Below, piece by piece: positions 1 through 11,873 of a DNA stretch of 64,000 nucleotides. Both the position numbers and the translations under genes were made by a program. Positions within the stretch are counted from its first letter, which is position 1. Every line of letters starts with the position of its first letter. This DNA is from Janibacter melonis (GTDB lineage Bacteria > Actinomycetota > Actinomycetes > Actinomycetales > Dermatophilaceae), in contig NZ_JAJBZM010000001.1 in NCBI RefSeq assembly GCF_020567375.1, forward strand, positions 851,935-915,934. The letters run 5' to 3'. Below the pieces are notes generated by a model. The model searched no databases, was not told the origin of the DNA, and saw only the letters and a program-made list of their open reading frames with translations.

Positions 1-1214
1 AGGACGTCGGCGCTCTCGAAGGCCTTTGCGAAGTCGTCGGCGATGAGGCGGCGCACCTTCTGGGCGCTGCCGTAGTACGCGTCGTAGTAGCCCGAGGACA
101 GGGCGTAGGTGCCCAGGATGATGCGGCGCTTGACCTCGTCGCCGAAGCCCGCGTCCCGGCTGGCGGCCATGACCTGCTCGGCGGAGGGGGCCTCGACGCC
201 CTTCGGGCCGACGCGCAGGCCGTAGCGCATGGCGTCGAACTTCGCGAGGTTGCTGCTCGCCTCGCTCGGGAGGATGAGGTAGTAGGCGGCGAGCGCGTAG
301 GTGAAGCTCGGGCACGAGACCTCGACGACCTCGGCGCCGGCGTCGACGAGGTGCTGGACGGCCTCGTCGAAGCGGGCCTGCACACCGGGCTGGAAGCCCT
401 CGCCGGTGAGCTCGCGGATGATGCCGATGCGCATGCCGGAGACGTCGGCGCGCTCGGCGGCGGCGACGACCGCGGGCACCGGGGCGTCGATCGACGTCGA
501 GTCCATCGGGTCGTGGCCGGCCATGACCTCGTGGAGCAGCGCGGTGTCGAGGACGGTGCGGGCGCACGGACCGGCCTGGTCGAGCGAGGAGGCGAGCGCG
601 ACGAGGCCGTAGCGCGAGACCCCGCCGTACGTCGGCTTGACCCCCACGCTGCCGGTGACGGCGGCCGGCTGGCGGATCGAGCCACCGGTGTCGGTGCCCG
701 TCGCGAGCGGCGCCTGGAAGGAGGCGACGACGGCGCTCGAGCCACCGCCGGACCCGCCGGGCACGCGCTCGAGGTCCCAGGGGTTGCGGGTGACGCCGTA
801 CGCGGAGTGCTCCGTCGACGAGCCCATCGCGAACTCGTCCATGTTCGTCTTGCCGAGGATCGGCAGGCCCGCGTCCTTGAGGCGGCGCACGACGGTCGCG
901 TCGTACGGCGGCTCCCAGCCCTCGAGCATCCGGCTGCCGCACGTCGTCGGCATGCCGATGGTCGTCATGACGTCCTTGACCGCGATCGGGACGCCGGCGA
1001 GACGGTGGAGGGTCTCCCCCTTCGCCCGGCGGTCGTCGACCTGCTGGGCCTGCTCCATCGCCACCGCGCCGGCGACGTGGAGGTAGGCGTGCACCGACTC
1101 GTCGACGGCGTCGATGCGGTCGAGGTGGGCACGGGTCGCCTCGACGGAGGAGATCTCTCCGGAGGCGAGGGAGTCGGCCAGGGCGGCGGCGGTCAGCCGG
1201 GTGATGTCGCTCAA
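1..1214 (-). CDS. gatA: GatA, Asp/Glu-tRNA amidotransferase subunit A (3' end missing)
   Basis: This is the amidase subunit of GatCAB, which turns misacylated Glu-tRNA(Gln) and Asp-tRNA(Asn) into the correct Gln/Asn forms. About 404 codons are present and the C-terminus runs off the left edge. The translation shows the amidase-signature triad: Lys80 (in PIAVKDV), cis-Ser155 (in GGSGGGSS) and nucleophile Ser179 (in DTGGS), close to the family's K79/S154/S178. I chose a TTG start at 1214-1212 because the protein then begins MSDITRLTA and an AAGGA ribosome binding site lies 6 bases upstream. No ATG or GTG fits the family start. The gene lies 74 bases after gatC on the same strand, the usual gatCA order; gatB is not in the window. 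Confidence 0.93.
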   Translation of the reverse strand, partial: MSDITRLTAAALADSLASGEISSVEATRAHLDRIDAVDESVHAYLHVAGAVAMEQAQQVDDRRAKGETLHRLAGVPIAVKDVMTTIGMPTTCGSRMLEGWEPPYDATVVRRLKDAGLPILGKTNMDEFAMGSSTEHSAYGVTRNPWDLERVPGGSGGGSSAVVASFQAPLATGTDTGGSIRQPAAVTGSVGVKPTYGGVSRYGLVALASSLDQAGPCARTVLDTALLHEVMAGHDPMDSTSIDAPVPAVVAAAERADVSGMRIGIIRELTGEGFQPGVQARFDEAVQHLVDAGAEVVEVSCPSFTYALAAYYLILPSEASSNLAKFDAMRYGLRVGPKGVEAPSAEQVMAASRDAGFGDEVKRRIILGTYALSSGYYDAYYGSAQKVRRLIADDFAKAFESADV

Positions 1215-1288
1215 GTTCGGTCCTTCGGGGCGGGTGTCGCGGCGGGCTCGGGGTGCGAAGGGGGCGTGGCCGCCCCCGTCGGCGGCGC

Positions 1289-1585
1289 TCAGTCCTCGGT
1301 GAGGATGCGCGGGACGGAGAAGCGCTGCTCCTCGGCCAGCGGGGCGGCGGCGAGCGCCTGCTCCGGCGTGAGGGAGGGGCGGACCTCGTCGGGGCGGGTG
1401 ACGTTGACGAGCGGCATGGGGTGGCTCATCGGCTCGACGCCCTCGGTGGGCGCCTGCTGCACCTGCGCGACGTGGCTGAGCACGGTGTCGAGGTCGCTGA
1501 CGAGCCGGTCCAGCTCCTGCGGCTCGAGCTCGATCCGGGCCAGGGAGGCGAGGTGGGCGACGTCGTCGCGGGTGAGGTCGGACAT
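1289..1585 (-). CDS. gatC: GatC, amidotransferase subunit C
   Basis: This is the small (98 aa) clamp subunit that stabilises GatA in the GatCAB amidotransferase. The family pattern is visible in [20 protein letters not shown], the central PMSHPM segment and a C-terminal end [11 protein letters not shown]. The open frame extends about 60 codons upstream, but that part is low-complexity intergenic translation. I chose ATG 1585 because it matches family starts and has a TAGACT hexamer exactly 7 bases upstream, fitting leaderless transcription. gatA follows on the same strand. Confidence 0.95.
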   Translation of the reverse strand: MSDLTRDDVAHLASLARIELEPQELDRLVSDLDTVLSHVAQVQQAPTEGVEPMSHPMPLVNVTRPDEVRPSLTPEQALAAAPLAEEQRFSVPRILTED

Positions 1586-1592
1586 GGCCGCC

Positions 1593-1598
1593 AGTCTA
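1593..1598 (-). promoter_or_regulatory. Leaderless -10 element of gatC
   Basis: TAGACT on the minus strand, 7 bases before the gatC ATG at 1585. There is no Shine-Dalgarno sequence between them. TANNNT at this distance is the known actinobacterial leaderless geometry; assigning it here is inference. Confidence 0.55.
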
Positions 1599-1703
1599 CG
1601 GACCGCTGCGGCTGGCCCGTCCACCTCCCGGCCGCCCCCGACCCGGGGCCGGGACGACGTGGCCGTGGCCCCCTTCGCCGTGCCGCGACCGGGCAGCCCG
1701 GTC

Positions 1704-1765
1704 GTGACCGGGCAACCCCGGGCCGACCGAGACATACCTCGGCCCACGAAGGGTTGCCCGGTCAC
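1704..1765 (-). terminator. Nested palindrome after the nitrilase-family gene
   Basis: The outer arms, GTGACCGGGCAACC (1704-1717) and its perfect complement (1752-1765), enclose an inner 7-bp stem GGGCCGA/TCGGCCC (1720-1726 and 1739-1745). It lies between the end of the C-N hydrolase gene and the gatC promoter, so it most likely ends hydrolase transcription. There is no T tract, which is common for terminators in GC-rich actinobacteria. Confidence 0.6.
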
Positions 1766-1793
1766 CGCTGGGCTTCCCGGTGGACGCAGGCGG

Positions 1794-2582
1794 TCAGAGG
1801 ATGGGGACGCGACGGCGGGTGGCGGCGACCGGGGCGGGGTCGAGATCGGCGACGAGCATCCCCGGGGCGGCGTCGAGCCGGGAGCGGACCGCGCCGGTCG
1901 GGTCGGCGAGGACCGAGCGCCCGATGCCGAAGGGGCCGTCGCCGGACTGCGGGGTCCAGGCCTGGCCGACGCCGAGGAGCCAGGCCTGCGCGTCGTGGGC
2001 GCGGGCCTGGGTGAGCAGGTCCCATTGGTCGGCCTTGCCGGGGCCGTCGCCCCATGACGCCGGCAGGACGACGAGCTCGCTGCCGCGTCGGCCGAGCTCG
2101 GTGAAGTGGTCGGCGAAGCGCACGTCGAAGCAGGTCGCCAGCCCGACGGTCCAGCCGTCGACCTGCGCCGTGACGACGGCGTCCCCCGCGGCGACGGTGT
2201 CGGACTCGCGGGAGTCGAAGGCGTCGAAGAGGTGGATCTTGCGATAGCTCGTCTCCTCGACCCCGGCGCCGGTGAGCAGGAGCGTGTTGTGCACCCGGTG
2301 CCGCACCTGGCCGTCGACCTCGACGTCGTCGGCGGGGGTGAAGAGCCCGACGACCGCGACGACGCCGTGCTCGGCCGCTGCTCGGCGCACCCCGTCGGCG
2401 AAGGGGCCGTCGAGCGGCTGCGCGGCCGTGTCGAGCCGTCGGCTGAAGGGCGCCATCGTCGCCTCGGGGAAGACGACGAGACGCGCCCCGGCCACGGCCG
2501 CTCGCCGCACGCCGTCGACGACCTGCGCGAGGTTGTCCTCGACGTCGTGCGAGGCGACGAGCTGGACCCCGGCGACCCTCAT
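1794..2582 (-). CDS. Nitrilase-superfamily carbon-nitrogen hydrolase
   Basis: A cytosolic amidase of the C-N hydrolase fold, about 262-266 aa. The Glu-Lys-Cys triad is visible: Glu in FPEAT, Lys in YRKIHLFD and Cys in ATCFDVRF (E44, K119 and C155 counted from the longer GTG start at 2594). The YRKIHLFD and CFDVRF signatures resemble the omega-amidase/NIT1-NIT2 group, which removes side products such as alpha-ketoglutaramate or deaminated glutathione; the exact substrate cannot be read from sequence. ATG 2582 gives MRVAGVQLV, the typical start, and sits just after the stop of the SRPBCC gene. GTG 2594 would overlap that stop by 8 bases. Neither start has a clear ribosome binding site. Confidence 0.85.
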   Translation of the reverse strand: MRVAGVQLVASHDVEDNLAQVVDGVRRAAVAGARLVVFPEATMAPFSRRLDTAAQPLDGPFADGVRRAAAEHGVVAVVGLFTPADDVEVDGQVRHRVHNTLLLTGAGVEETSYRKIHLFDAFDSRESDTVAAGDAVVTAQVDGWTVGLATCFDVRFADHFTELGRRGSELVVLPASWGDGPGKADQWDLLTQARAHDAQAWLLGVGQAWTPQSGDGPFGIGRSVLADPTGAVRSRLDAAPGMLVADLDPAPVAATRRRVPIL

Positions 2583-2586
2583 GGGC

Positions 2587-3132
2587 TCAGGCACGCGGCT
2601 CCCCCTTCGCGCTCTCCTGCGCCTCGAGCGCCGCGCGGGCCTCGAGGTCGGCTCGCGCGACGAAGACGACCTGCTCGTCGCGGCACGCGGCGGCGAAGGC
2701 GTCGATCCGCTTGCGGATCTCGCGCCCGAGGAGCCACTGCCCGATCGTCACGCCGATGCGGCGGAACCACGGCGGGCCGACGACGTCGTAGGTGTACTTC
2801 CACACCGCGCGGGTGCCGTCACCCTCGGGCGTGAAGCGCCACCCCCCGCCGAAGCGGGAGAAGAAGGGCGGGCCGCTGACCATCGTCATCCCGACCGACG
2901 TCGGCGGGCGCCACGACACGTACTCGCTGACCATCGTCGGGCTGATCGGGCCGAGGAAGGCCGACCGGGTGAAGGTCCGCACGCCGGTCGCCGGGTGCGG
3001 CGCCCCGTCGAGGAAGTGCTGCTCGCGGATGAAGGGGTCCCACCCACGGCGGATCGCGCCGTGGGTCTGCGAGACCGCGAAGGCCAGCTCGGGCGGGACG
3101 GGCACGTGGACGTCGGCGCTCACCTGGGGCAT
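2587..3132 (-). CDS. SRPBCC-family (START-like) protein
   Basis: 181 aa in the polyketide cyclase/START-like fold. The protein opens with SADVHVPVPPELAFAVSQT, the usual first strand and helix of SRPBCC proteins, and contains further family-like strands (SEYVSWRPP, WKYTYDVV). Such proteins bind hydrophobic ligands; no catalytic residues can be assigned. ATG 3132 has TACGGT 6 bases upstream and no ribosome binding site, suggesting a leaderless mRNA. The promoter is shared back to back with the divergent HIT gene. The hydrolase gene follows directly, so the two are probably co-transcribed. Confidence 0.75.
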   Translation of the reverse strand: MPQVSADVHVPVPPELAFAVSQTHGAIRRGWDPFIREQHFLDGAPHPATGVRTFTRSAFLGPISPTMVSEYVSWRPPTSVGMTMVSGPPFFSRFGGGWRFTPEGDGTRAVWKYTYDVVGPPWFRRIGVTIGQWLLGREIRKRIDAFAAACRDEQVVFVARADLEARAALEAQESAKGEPRA

Positions 3133-3138
3133 GACCCC

Positions 3139-3156
3139 ACCGTAGGCCCCTAGGGT
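3139..3156. promoter_or_regulatory. Back-to-back leaderless promoters, SRPBCC and HIT genes
   Basis: On the minus strand TACGGT (3139-3144) lies 6 bases before ATG 3132. On the plus strand TAGGGT (3151-3156) lies 6 bases before ATG 3163. The two -10 hexamers are only 6 bp apart and the two start codons are separated by 30 bp. Each promoter's -35 region must therefore fall at or inside the start of the other gene. Confidence 0.6.
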
Positions 3157-3162
3157 GGCGCC

Positions 3163-3600
3163 ATGGCCACGCTCTTCAGCCAGATCATCGCCGGCGAGAT
3201 CCCCGGGCGCTTCGTGTGGGCCGACGACGTGTGCGTCGTCATGCTCACCATCGAGCCGCTCACCGACGGGCACTGCATGGTCGTGCCGCGCGCCGAGCTC
3301 GAGCAGTGGACCGACGCCGACGAGCAGACCTGGGCCCACCTCCAGCGGGTGGCGATGGCCGTCGGTCGGGCGCAGCAGGCCGAGTGGGAGGCGCCGCGGG
3401 TCGGGATGCTCCTCGAGGGCTTCCTCGTGCCGCACCTCCACGTGCACGTGTGGCCCGCGTGGTCGCCCGCCGACGTCGAGCCGCACTCGCCGATGCGCGA
3501 CGTGCCCGACGACCGCTTCGAGTCGGCGGCGCAGCGTCTGCGGGAGCGGCTGCGGGCCGACGGGCACGGCGAGCACGTCGTGGGCCCCGGACCGCTCTGA
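3163..3600 (+). CDS. HIT-family hydrolase
   Basis: A 145-aa histidine-triad protein. It begins FSQIIAGEIPGRFVWADD, the usual HIT start, has the DGHCMVVPRAEL segment, and carries the triad as HLHVHV near residue 90, followed by WPAW. HIT proteins hydrolyse or transfer nucleoside phosphoramidates and related nucleotides in the cytosol; the exact substrate is unknown. ATG 3163 sits 6 bases after TAGGGT, in line with a leaderless transcript. It is a single-gene unit facing the SRPBCC gene. Confidence 0.9.
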   Translation: MATLFSQIIAGEIPGRFVWADDVCVVMLTIEPLTDGHCMVVPRAELEQWTDADEQTWAHLQRVAMAVGRAQQAEWEAPRVGMLLEGFLVPHLHVHVWPAWSPADVEPHSPMRDVPDDRFESAAQRLRERLRADGHGEHVVGPGPL

Positions 3601-3666
3601 CCCGCCCGGTGCCGCCAGGCGGACCCCGGCGTGACATCAGGGCTCGTCGTGGGGTTGGCTGGGCTC

Positions 3667-4161
3667 ATGGCTAACACCGCACTCAAGGGCAACCGCGTCA
3701 CGACCGTCGGCGAGCTCCCCGCCGCCCGCACGAAGGCCCCGGCCTTCGAGCTCGTCGGCGAGGGCCTCGCGCCGCTCACCTCCGGCGACCTCACCGGCCG
3801 CGTCGTGCTCAACATCTTCCCGAGCGTCGACACCGGCATCTGCGCGCAGAGCGTGCGCACCTTCAACGAGCGCGCCGTCGACCTCACCGACACCACGGTC
3901 GTCAACGTCAGCAAGGACCTCCCCTTCGCGCAGGCCCGCTTCTGCGGCGCCGAGGGCATCGACAAGGTGAAGATGGGCTCGGCCTTCCGCTCCTCCTTCG
4001 GCGAGGACTACGGCGTGACCCTCACAGACGGCCCGATGGCCGGGCTGCTCGCCCGCGCTGTCGTCGTGCTCGACGCGGACGGCACCGTCCTGCACAGCCA
4101 GCTCGTCCCCGAGATCGGCCAGGAGCCGGACTACGACGCGGCCATCGCCTCGCTCGGCTGA
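3667..4161 (+). CDS. tpx: Thiol peroxidase Tpx
   Basis: A 164-aa atypical 2-Cys peroxiredoxin that reduces hydroperoxides using thioredoxin. The active site NIFPSVDTGICAQSVRTFN gives Thr56 and peroxidatic Cys59; resolving Cys93 lies in ARFCGAEG. These match E. coli Tpx C61/C95 within two residues. ATG 3667 gives the standard start; the frame is open further upstream but that stretch has no family match. A perfect hairpin follows the stop codon. Confidence 0.95.
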   Translation: MANTALKGNRVTTVGELPAARTKAPAFELVGEGLAPLTSGDLTGRVVLNIFPSVDTGICAQSVRTFNERAVDLTDTTVVNVSKDLPFAQARFCGAEGIDKVKMGSAFRSSFGEDYGVTLTDGPMAGLLARAVVVLDADGTVLHSQLVPEIGQEPDYDAAIASLG

Positions 4162-4180
4162 CCCTCCCCCTCCAGACCCC

Positions 4181-4216
4181 GAGAGCCGCGTCGTCGCACC
4201 AGACGGCGCGGCTCTC
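4181..4216 (+). terminator. Terminator hairpin after tpx
   Basis: A perfect 10-bp stem, GAGAGCCGCG at 4181-4190 and CGCGGCTCTC at 4207-4216, with a 16-base loop, 19 bases after the tpx stop. It also lies in a convergent position with the DinB gene ending at 4319. No T tract follows. Confidence 0.65.
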
Positions 4217-4318
4217 GCACGTCGTGGGCGAAGGGGGACCGCCGGGGCGAAGGGGGACCGCCCGGCCAGCCGTCGGCCGGGCGCCGTCGGCCCGGCCAGC
4301 CGGCGGGCCGGCAGCAGG

Positions 4319-7767
<3,449 letters not shown>

Positions 7768-7784
7768 CTACCGAGGAGTCACCG

Positions 7785-9284
7785 ATGACGAACCTGGCGA
7801 GCAACCTCGTCGCAACCGCCCAGAAGCACCCGGACGAGGTGGCCATCCGGCTCGACGACGCCGAGCTGACGTGGAGCCAGCTGCACGGCCTCGCCGCGAA
7901 GGCCGCCGGGGCGATCCGGGCGGCCGGTGTCGAGCCCGGTGACCGGGTGGCGCTCATCCTGCCCAACGTGCCGGCCTTCCCCGTGCTCTTCTACGGCACG
8001 CTCCTCGCCGGCGGCACCGTCGTGCCGATGAACCCGCTGCTCAAGTCCGGCGAGATCGAGTACTTCTTCTCCGACTCGGGCGCGAAGCTCGCCTTCGTCT
8101 GGGGCGACTTCGTCGACGAGGCGGTGAGCGGTGCGCAGGACCTGAGCACCCGCGTCATCCGCTCCGGCCCGCTCGGCCCGTCGGAGGAGGACCTCTCCCC
8201 CGCGGACCCGATCGCCGAGCCGACGGAGCGCGACCCCCAGGACACGGCGGTCATCCTCTACACCTCGGGCACGACCGGGCGCCCGAAGGGGGCCGAGCTC
8301 ACCCACCGCAACCTCGACCTCAACGCGCAGCGCTCCGCCGAGAACATCATGGAGATGACCTCCGACGACGTCATCATGGGCTGCCTGCCGCTCTTCCACG
8401 TCTTCGGCCTCACGTGCGGGCTCAACGCCGCCGTGCGGTCGGGCGCGACGCTCACCCTCATCCCCCGCTTCGACCCGGCGAAGGCGCTCGAGGTCGTCCA
8501 GCGCGACCGCGTGACGATCTTCGAGGGCGTGCCGACGATGTACGGCGCGATGCTGGGCCACCCGTCGGCGCAGACCACCGACACGTCGAGCCTGCGCACC
8601 TGCGTCTCCGGCGGCTCGGCGCTGCCCGAGGACACGATGCGCCGCTTCGAGGAGGCCTTCGACACCCAGATCCTCGAGGGCTACGGCCTGTCGGAGACCT
8701 CGCCGGTCGCGTCCTTCAACATGCCCGACGCCCCGACGAAGCCCGGCACCATCGGGCGGGCCATCCCCGGCTGCGAGATGAAGCTCGTCGACGCCGACGG
8801 CAACGACGTGCCGCCGGGCGGCGGGGTCGGCGAGATCGCGATCCGCGGCGACAACATCATGAAGGGCTACTGGGGCAAGCCCGAGGAGACCGCGACGGCG
8901 ATCCCCGACGGCTGGTTCCGCAGCGGTGACCTCGCGACGGTCGACGACGAGGGCTACTTCACCATCGTCGACCGCAAGAAGGACCTCATCATCCGCGGCG
9001 GGATGAATGTCTACCCGCGCGAGGTCGAGGAGGTCCTCTACTCGCACCCGGACGTCGTCGAGTGCGCCGTCGTCGGCGTGCCCGACGATCTCATGGGCGA
9101 GGAGATCGGCGCGGCCGTCGCGCTCGCGCCGGAGTCGACGACGACGCTCGAGGAGGTCCAGGCCTACGTCAAGGAGCGGATCGCCGCGTACAAGTACCCC
9201 CGCCGCATCTGGCAGCTCGACGAGCTGCCGAAGGGGCCCACTGGCAAGATCCTGCGCCGCTCGGTCGAGGCGCCCGCGGAGTGA
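7785..9284 (+). CDS. Fatty-acid (acyl-)CoA ligase, AMP-binding
   Basis: 499 aa in the acyl-adenylate-forming family, making acyl-CoA from a carboxylic acid, ATP and CoA. Motifs in order: P-loop [18 protein letters not shown] (about 158-175), GYGLSETSP (A4/A5), [16 protein letters not shown] (A7), [21 protein letters not shown] (A8) and the catalytic Lys in [11 protein letters not shown] at the C-terminus. Length and motifs fit medium- or long-chain FadD-type enzymes; chain length cannot be told. It has a clear GAGGAG site 8 bases before ATG. An imperfect operator-like dyad (TCGGCGGG...CCCGCCGA, 7737-7766) lies upstream, and a strong terminator follows. Confidence 0.9.
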   Translation: MTNLASNLVATAQKHPDEVAIRLDDAELTWSQLHGLAAKAAGAIRAAGVEPGDRVALILPNVPAFPVLFYGTLLAGGTVVPMNPLLKSGEIEYFFSDSGAKLAFVWGDFVDEAVSGAQDLSTRVIRSGPLGPSEEDLSPADPIAEPTERDPQDTAVILYTSGTTGRPKGAELTHRNLDLNAQRSAENIMEMTSDDVIMGCLPLFHVFGLTCGLNAAVRSGATLTLIPRFDPAKALEVVQRDRVTIFEGVPTMYGAMLGHPSAQTTDTSSLRTCVSGGSALPEDTMRRFEEAFDTQILEGYGLSETSPVASFNMPDAPTKPGTIGRAIPGCEMKLVDADGNDVPPGGGVGEIAIRGDNIMKGYWGKPEETATAIPDGWFRSGDLATVDDEGYFTIVDRKKDLIIRGGMNVYPREVEEVLYSHPDVVECAVVGVPDDLMGEEIGAAVALAPESTTTLEEVQAYVKERIAAYKYPRRIWQLDELPKGPTGKILRRSVEAPAE

Positions 9285-9314
9285 CCCGCGTCGCGACCCG
9301 GTGGTCGTGACGTG

Positions 9315-9346
9315 ACGAAGGGGGTGGCCCAGGCCACCCCCTTCGT
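9315..9346 (+). terminator. Terminator hairpin after the acyl-CoA ligase gene
   Basis: A perfect 15-bp stem: ACGAAGGGGGTGGCC at 9315-9329 and its complement at 9332-9346, with a 2-base centre. The stem base is the CGAAGGGGG motif that recurs throughout the window. Confidence 0.8.
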
Positions 9347-9348
9347 GC

Positions 9349-9383
9349 TTATGGCTCCCATAACCCGACGTTATGATCTGTCG
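9349..9383 (+). promoter_or_regulatory. Promoter of the DUF4395 gene with two overlapping dyads
   Basis: TATGAT at 9372-9377 lies 6 bases before GTG 9384, the leaderless geometry. Two inverted repeats overlap this promoter: TTATGG-CTC-CCATAA (9349-9363) and ATAAC-CCGAC-GTTAT (9360-9374). This AT-rich patch stands out in the GC-rich background and looks like an operator for a dimeric repressor; which regulator is unknown. Confidence 0.55.
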
Positions 9384-9872
9384 GTGAGCTTCTTCGTCTT
9401 CCCCAACCCCGTCAACGAGAAGGCGGCCCGGACCGTCGCGGCGGTCGTCGCCGCGACGAGCGCCCTCGTCCTCGTCACCGGGTGGTGGTGGATCACGGTG
9501 CCGCTCGCGCTGGGCTTCCTCGGACGGGTGCTCGCCGGGCCTCGGCTCAGCCCCCTCGGCTGGGTCGCGATGCGCGTCGTCGCGCCGCGCCTGGGCGAGC
9601 CGGTCCTCACCCCGGGACCGCCCAAGCGCTTCGCCCAGGGCATCGGCGCGGTGGTCTCGACGACCGCCGCCGTGCTCGCGCTGGGCCTCGGCCTGACGAC
9701 CGCCGCCGCGGTGCTGCTCGGCGTGCTCACGGTCTTCGCGCTGCTCGAGTCGGCCGCCGGCTTCTGCGCCGGGTGCTGGGCCTTCGGTCACCTCATGCGC
9801 CTCGGCGTCATCCCCGAGGAGACCTGCGAGGCCTGCGCCGACATCCGGCTGCGCAGCCGCGCGACGGTCTAG
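9384..9872 (+). CDS. DUF4395 family membrane protein
   Basis: 162 aa from GTG 9384 (VSFFVFPNPVNEKAAR). The DUF4395 pattern includes FPNPVNE near the start, paired hydrophobic segments, GPPKRFAQGIG in the middle and a cysteine-containing segment ESAAGFCAGCWAFG followed by EETCEAC. The two CxxC pairs (CAGC and CEAC) suggest redox or metal chemistry at the membrane, but no function is established. An upstream in-frame ATG at 9351 would place the start inside the operator region, so I prefer GTG 9384. It converges with the response-regulator gene: their stop codons overlap in a shared CTAG. Confidence 0.8.
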   Translation: MSFFVFPNPVNEKAARTVAAVVAATSALVLVTGWWWITVPLALGFLGRVLAGPRLSPLGWVAMRVVAPRLGEPVLTPGPPKRFAQGIGAVVSTTAAVLALGLGLTTAAAVLLGVLTVFALLESAAGFCAGCWAFGHLMRLGVIPEETCEACADIRLRSRATV

Positions 9873-10519
9873 GCCAGACCGCGCTCGCGGGCGAGGATCG
9901 CCGCCTGCACCCGTGACGCGCAGCCCAGCTTGGCGAGGACGCGCGACACGTGGGTCTTCGTCGTCGCCTCCGAGATGTGCAGCGCGGTGGAGATCTGGGC
10001 GTTCGACAGACCCTGGGCGAGCGCACGCAGCACGTCGACCTCGCGGGGCGTGAGGGCGAAGGGGGAGCCCCCCTCGACCTCCTCGGCCGGCGGCGAGGGT
10101 TCGGGAGCCGCCGCGAAGCCGGCGATGACGTGCCGGGTGACCTCGGGCGCGAGGACCGCCTCGCCGGCCGCGACGCGCTCGACGGCGTCGACGAGCGGGC
10201 CGGCGTCGACCGTCTTGAGCAGGTAGCCGTCGGCCCCCGCTCGCAGCGCGCCGGACACGTGCTCGTCGATCTCGAAGCTCGTGAGCACGAGCACCCGCGA
10301 CAACGACTGCTCGACGATCTCGCGGGTCGCGGCGATGCCGTCGACACCGGGCATCCGCACGTCCATGAGGGTGACGTCCGGCCGCAGGGCGCGGGCCTGC
10401 TCGACCGCCACCCGGCCGTCTCCCGCCTCGCCGACGACGTCGAGCCCGTGCGCCTCGAGGAGCAGGCGCAGCCCGGAGCGCACGGTCGCGTGGTCGTCGG
10501 CGATGAGGACGCTCGTCAT
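9869..10519 (-). CDS. NarL/LuxR-family response regulator
   Basis: 216 aa. The N-terminal receiver domain has the acidic pair D8/D9 (IADDH), phospho-acceptor Asp53 in LMDVRMPGVDG, and Lys in YLLKT. After a Pro/Glu linker comes a C-terminal LuxR helix-turn-helix (LTPREVDVLRALAQGLSNAQIS...LHISEATTKTHVSRVLAKLG). It is a DNA-binding regulator phosphorylated by the partner kinase, whose stop codon overlaps this ATG (ATGA at 10516-10519). Target genes cannot be deduced. Confidence 0.93.
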   Translation of the reverse strand: MTSVLIADDHATVRSGLRLLLEAHGLDVVGEAGDGRVAVEQARALRPDVTLMDVRMPGVDGIAATREIVEQSLSRVLVLTSFEIDEHVSGALRAGADGYLLKTVDAGPLVDAVERVAAGEAVLAPEVTRHVIAGFAAAPEPSPPAEEVEGGSPFALTPREVDVLRALAQGLSNAQISTALHISEATTKTHVSRVLAKLGCASRVQAAILARERGLA

Positions 10520-11754
10520 GCGGTGCTCTCCTGGGTGCCCGGCGTGCGGGTGCTCGTCTCGTGGGCGCTCGCCTCATGGGTGCTCGTGTCGCGGGTGCTC
10601 GCGCGGTGGAGGGGCACGGCGGCGCGCACGCGCCACGAGTCCCCGGACGGGCCGGCCTCGAGGTGGCCGCCGAGCGCCTCGACGCGCTCTCGCATCGAGC
10701 GCAGCCCGAGGCCCAGTCCCGGCTCGTCGCGGTCCGGCCCCTGGGGCAGCGGCGAGACGACGGTGAGGACGAGGTCGTCCTGCACCGCGACGGCGACCTC
10801 GGCCCGCGGGGAGGCGGCGTGGCGGGCGACGTTGTGCAGGGCCTCCTGGAGCACCCGGTAGAGCGCCTGGCCGGTGGGGGCGGGCAGCTCGGGCAGCGGG
10901 TCGGGGTCGAGGCGCAGGGCGACCTCGGTGCCCCGCGACCGGGAGTGCTCGACGAGCGCGGGGAGGTCGGCCAGGGAGGGCGAGACGGTCATCGGCACGT
11001 CCGGTCGCAGGACGGCGAGCATCGACTGGAGCTCGCGGACCGCGTCCTTCGAGGTGGCGCGGACGACCTCGAGGGCGCGCCGCTGCGACCTCTCGTCGTG
11101 CAGCCCGGCCTCGGCATGGATGGTGATCGCCGCGAGGCTGCCGGAGAGCGCGTCGTGGAGGTCGCGGGCCATCTGCTCGCGCTCGCCCCGCCGCTCCTCG
11201 CGGGCGCGCAGCTCGGCGAGCCGGGCCTCGTCCTGGGCCTGCCGGCGCTGCGCGGCGAGGAGGTCGAGGGAGCGACGGCTCGAGCGCCCCCACCAGAAGG
11301 ACGTGCCGAAGACGGCGAAGACGGTGAGCGCGGTGAGCACGCCGTCCTGCAGGTCGCCGGTGAGCGCCCAGACCGCCAGACCGCTCGCGGCGACACCGAT
11401 GCCGATGGCCCAGTCGAGGGAGACGACAGCGCGGCCCCGGCCGTGCAGCCCGGCGGCGTAGACGAGCTCGATGATGACGAGGAGCGAGCCGATGCTGCCG
11501 CCGTACGCCGTCTCGACGGCGAAGACGACGACGCCCAGGGCGAGGCAGGTGAGGGGCCGCACCCTGCGCCACACCATGACCGCGCACAGCAGGAGCAGGG
11601 GCACGAGGTGCCACCAGCGCCCGCTCGGGCCGCGCGTGCCCTGGCCCCAGATGTCGACGAGGTCGATGGCGACGAGGACCGTGCCGAGGAGCGCCATGAG
11701 CGCTGCGCCGCGCAGGTCGAGACCGATCGCCTCGGCCCTGCGCTGCGTCGTCAC
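10516..11754 (-). CDS. Two-component sensor histidine kinase (HisKA_3)
   Basis: 412 aa, GTG start. Five or six membrane helices fill roughly residues 15-155, followed by a short coiled segment, the dimerisation/phosphoacceptor domain with His200 in MARDLHDALSGSL, and a HATPase_c domain (ALYRVLQEALHNVARHA, then GLGLRSMRERVEALGG). This is the NarL-partner kinase class. The last 25 residues are a Ser/Thr/His-rich tail encoded by an imperfect 15-bp tandem repeat. It is upstream of and overlaps the response-regulator gene. The sensed signal is unknown. Confidence 0.92.
   Translation of the reverse strand: MTTQRRAEAIGLDLRGAALMALLGTVLVAIDLVDIWGQGTRGPSGRWWHLVPLLLLCAVMVWRRVRPLTCLALGVVVFAVETAYGGSIGSLLVIIELVYAAGLHGRGRAVVSLDWAIGIGVAASGLAVWALTGDLQDGVLTALTVFAVFGTSFWWGRSSRRSLDLLAAQRRQAQDEARLAELRAREERRGEREQMARDLHDALSGSLAAITIHAEAGLHDERSQRRALEVVRATSKDAVRELQSMLAVLRPDVPMTVSPSLADLPALVEHSRSRGTEVALRLDPDPLPELPAPTGQALYRVLQEALHNVARHAASPRAEVAVAVQDDLVLTVVSPLPQGPDRDEPGLGLGLRSMRERVEALGGHLEAGPSGDSWRVRAAVPLHRASTRDTSTHEASAHETSTRTPGTQESTA
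10550..10609. repeat. Four-copy 15-bp tandem repeat in the kinase 3' end
   Basis: Units at 10550-10564, 10565-10579, 10580-10594 and 10595-10609, consensus GTGCTCGTNTCGNGG, code for five-residue units such as STHEA, SAHET and STRDT in the kinase tail. Being in frame (15 = 5 codons), copy number can change without breaking the protein. Confidence 0.75.
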
Positions 11755-11873
11755 GACGTCATCGAATCACGGGGCCCGGCACCGGGCGTCATCCGAAAGG
11801 CGGACGCCGCGGCCGCGGCCGCTCCCCCTTCGGCCGATGTGCGCGACACGTCGCGCGGGTCACGGTGGCTGCC

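Noticed and set aside
301-2057. Plus-strand open frames over gatA/gatC
   Set aside because: Antisense shadows; the true minus-strand genes have full amidase and GatC motifs.
9351-9383. ATG 9351 as the DUF4395 start
   Set aside because: It would place the N-terminus inside the promoter and operator dyads; the family-like protein starts at GTG 9384 behind a good -10.
7779-10577. 932-codon minus-strand open frame across the acyl-CoA ligase and response-regulator genes
   Set aside because: It spans two real genes and their intergenic terminator and has no recognisable domain.
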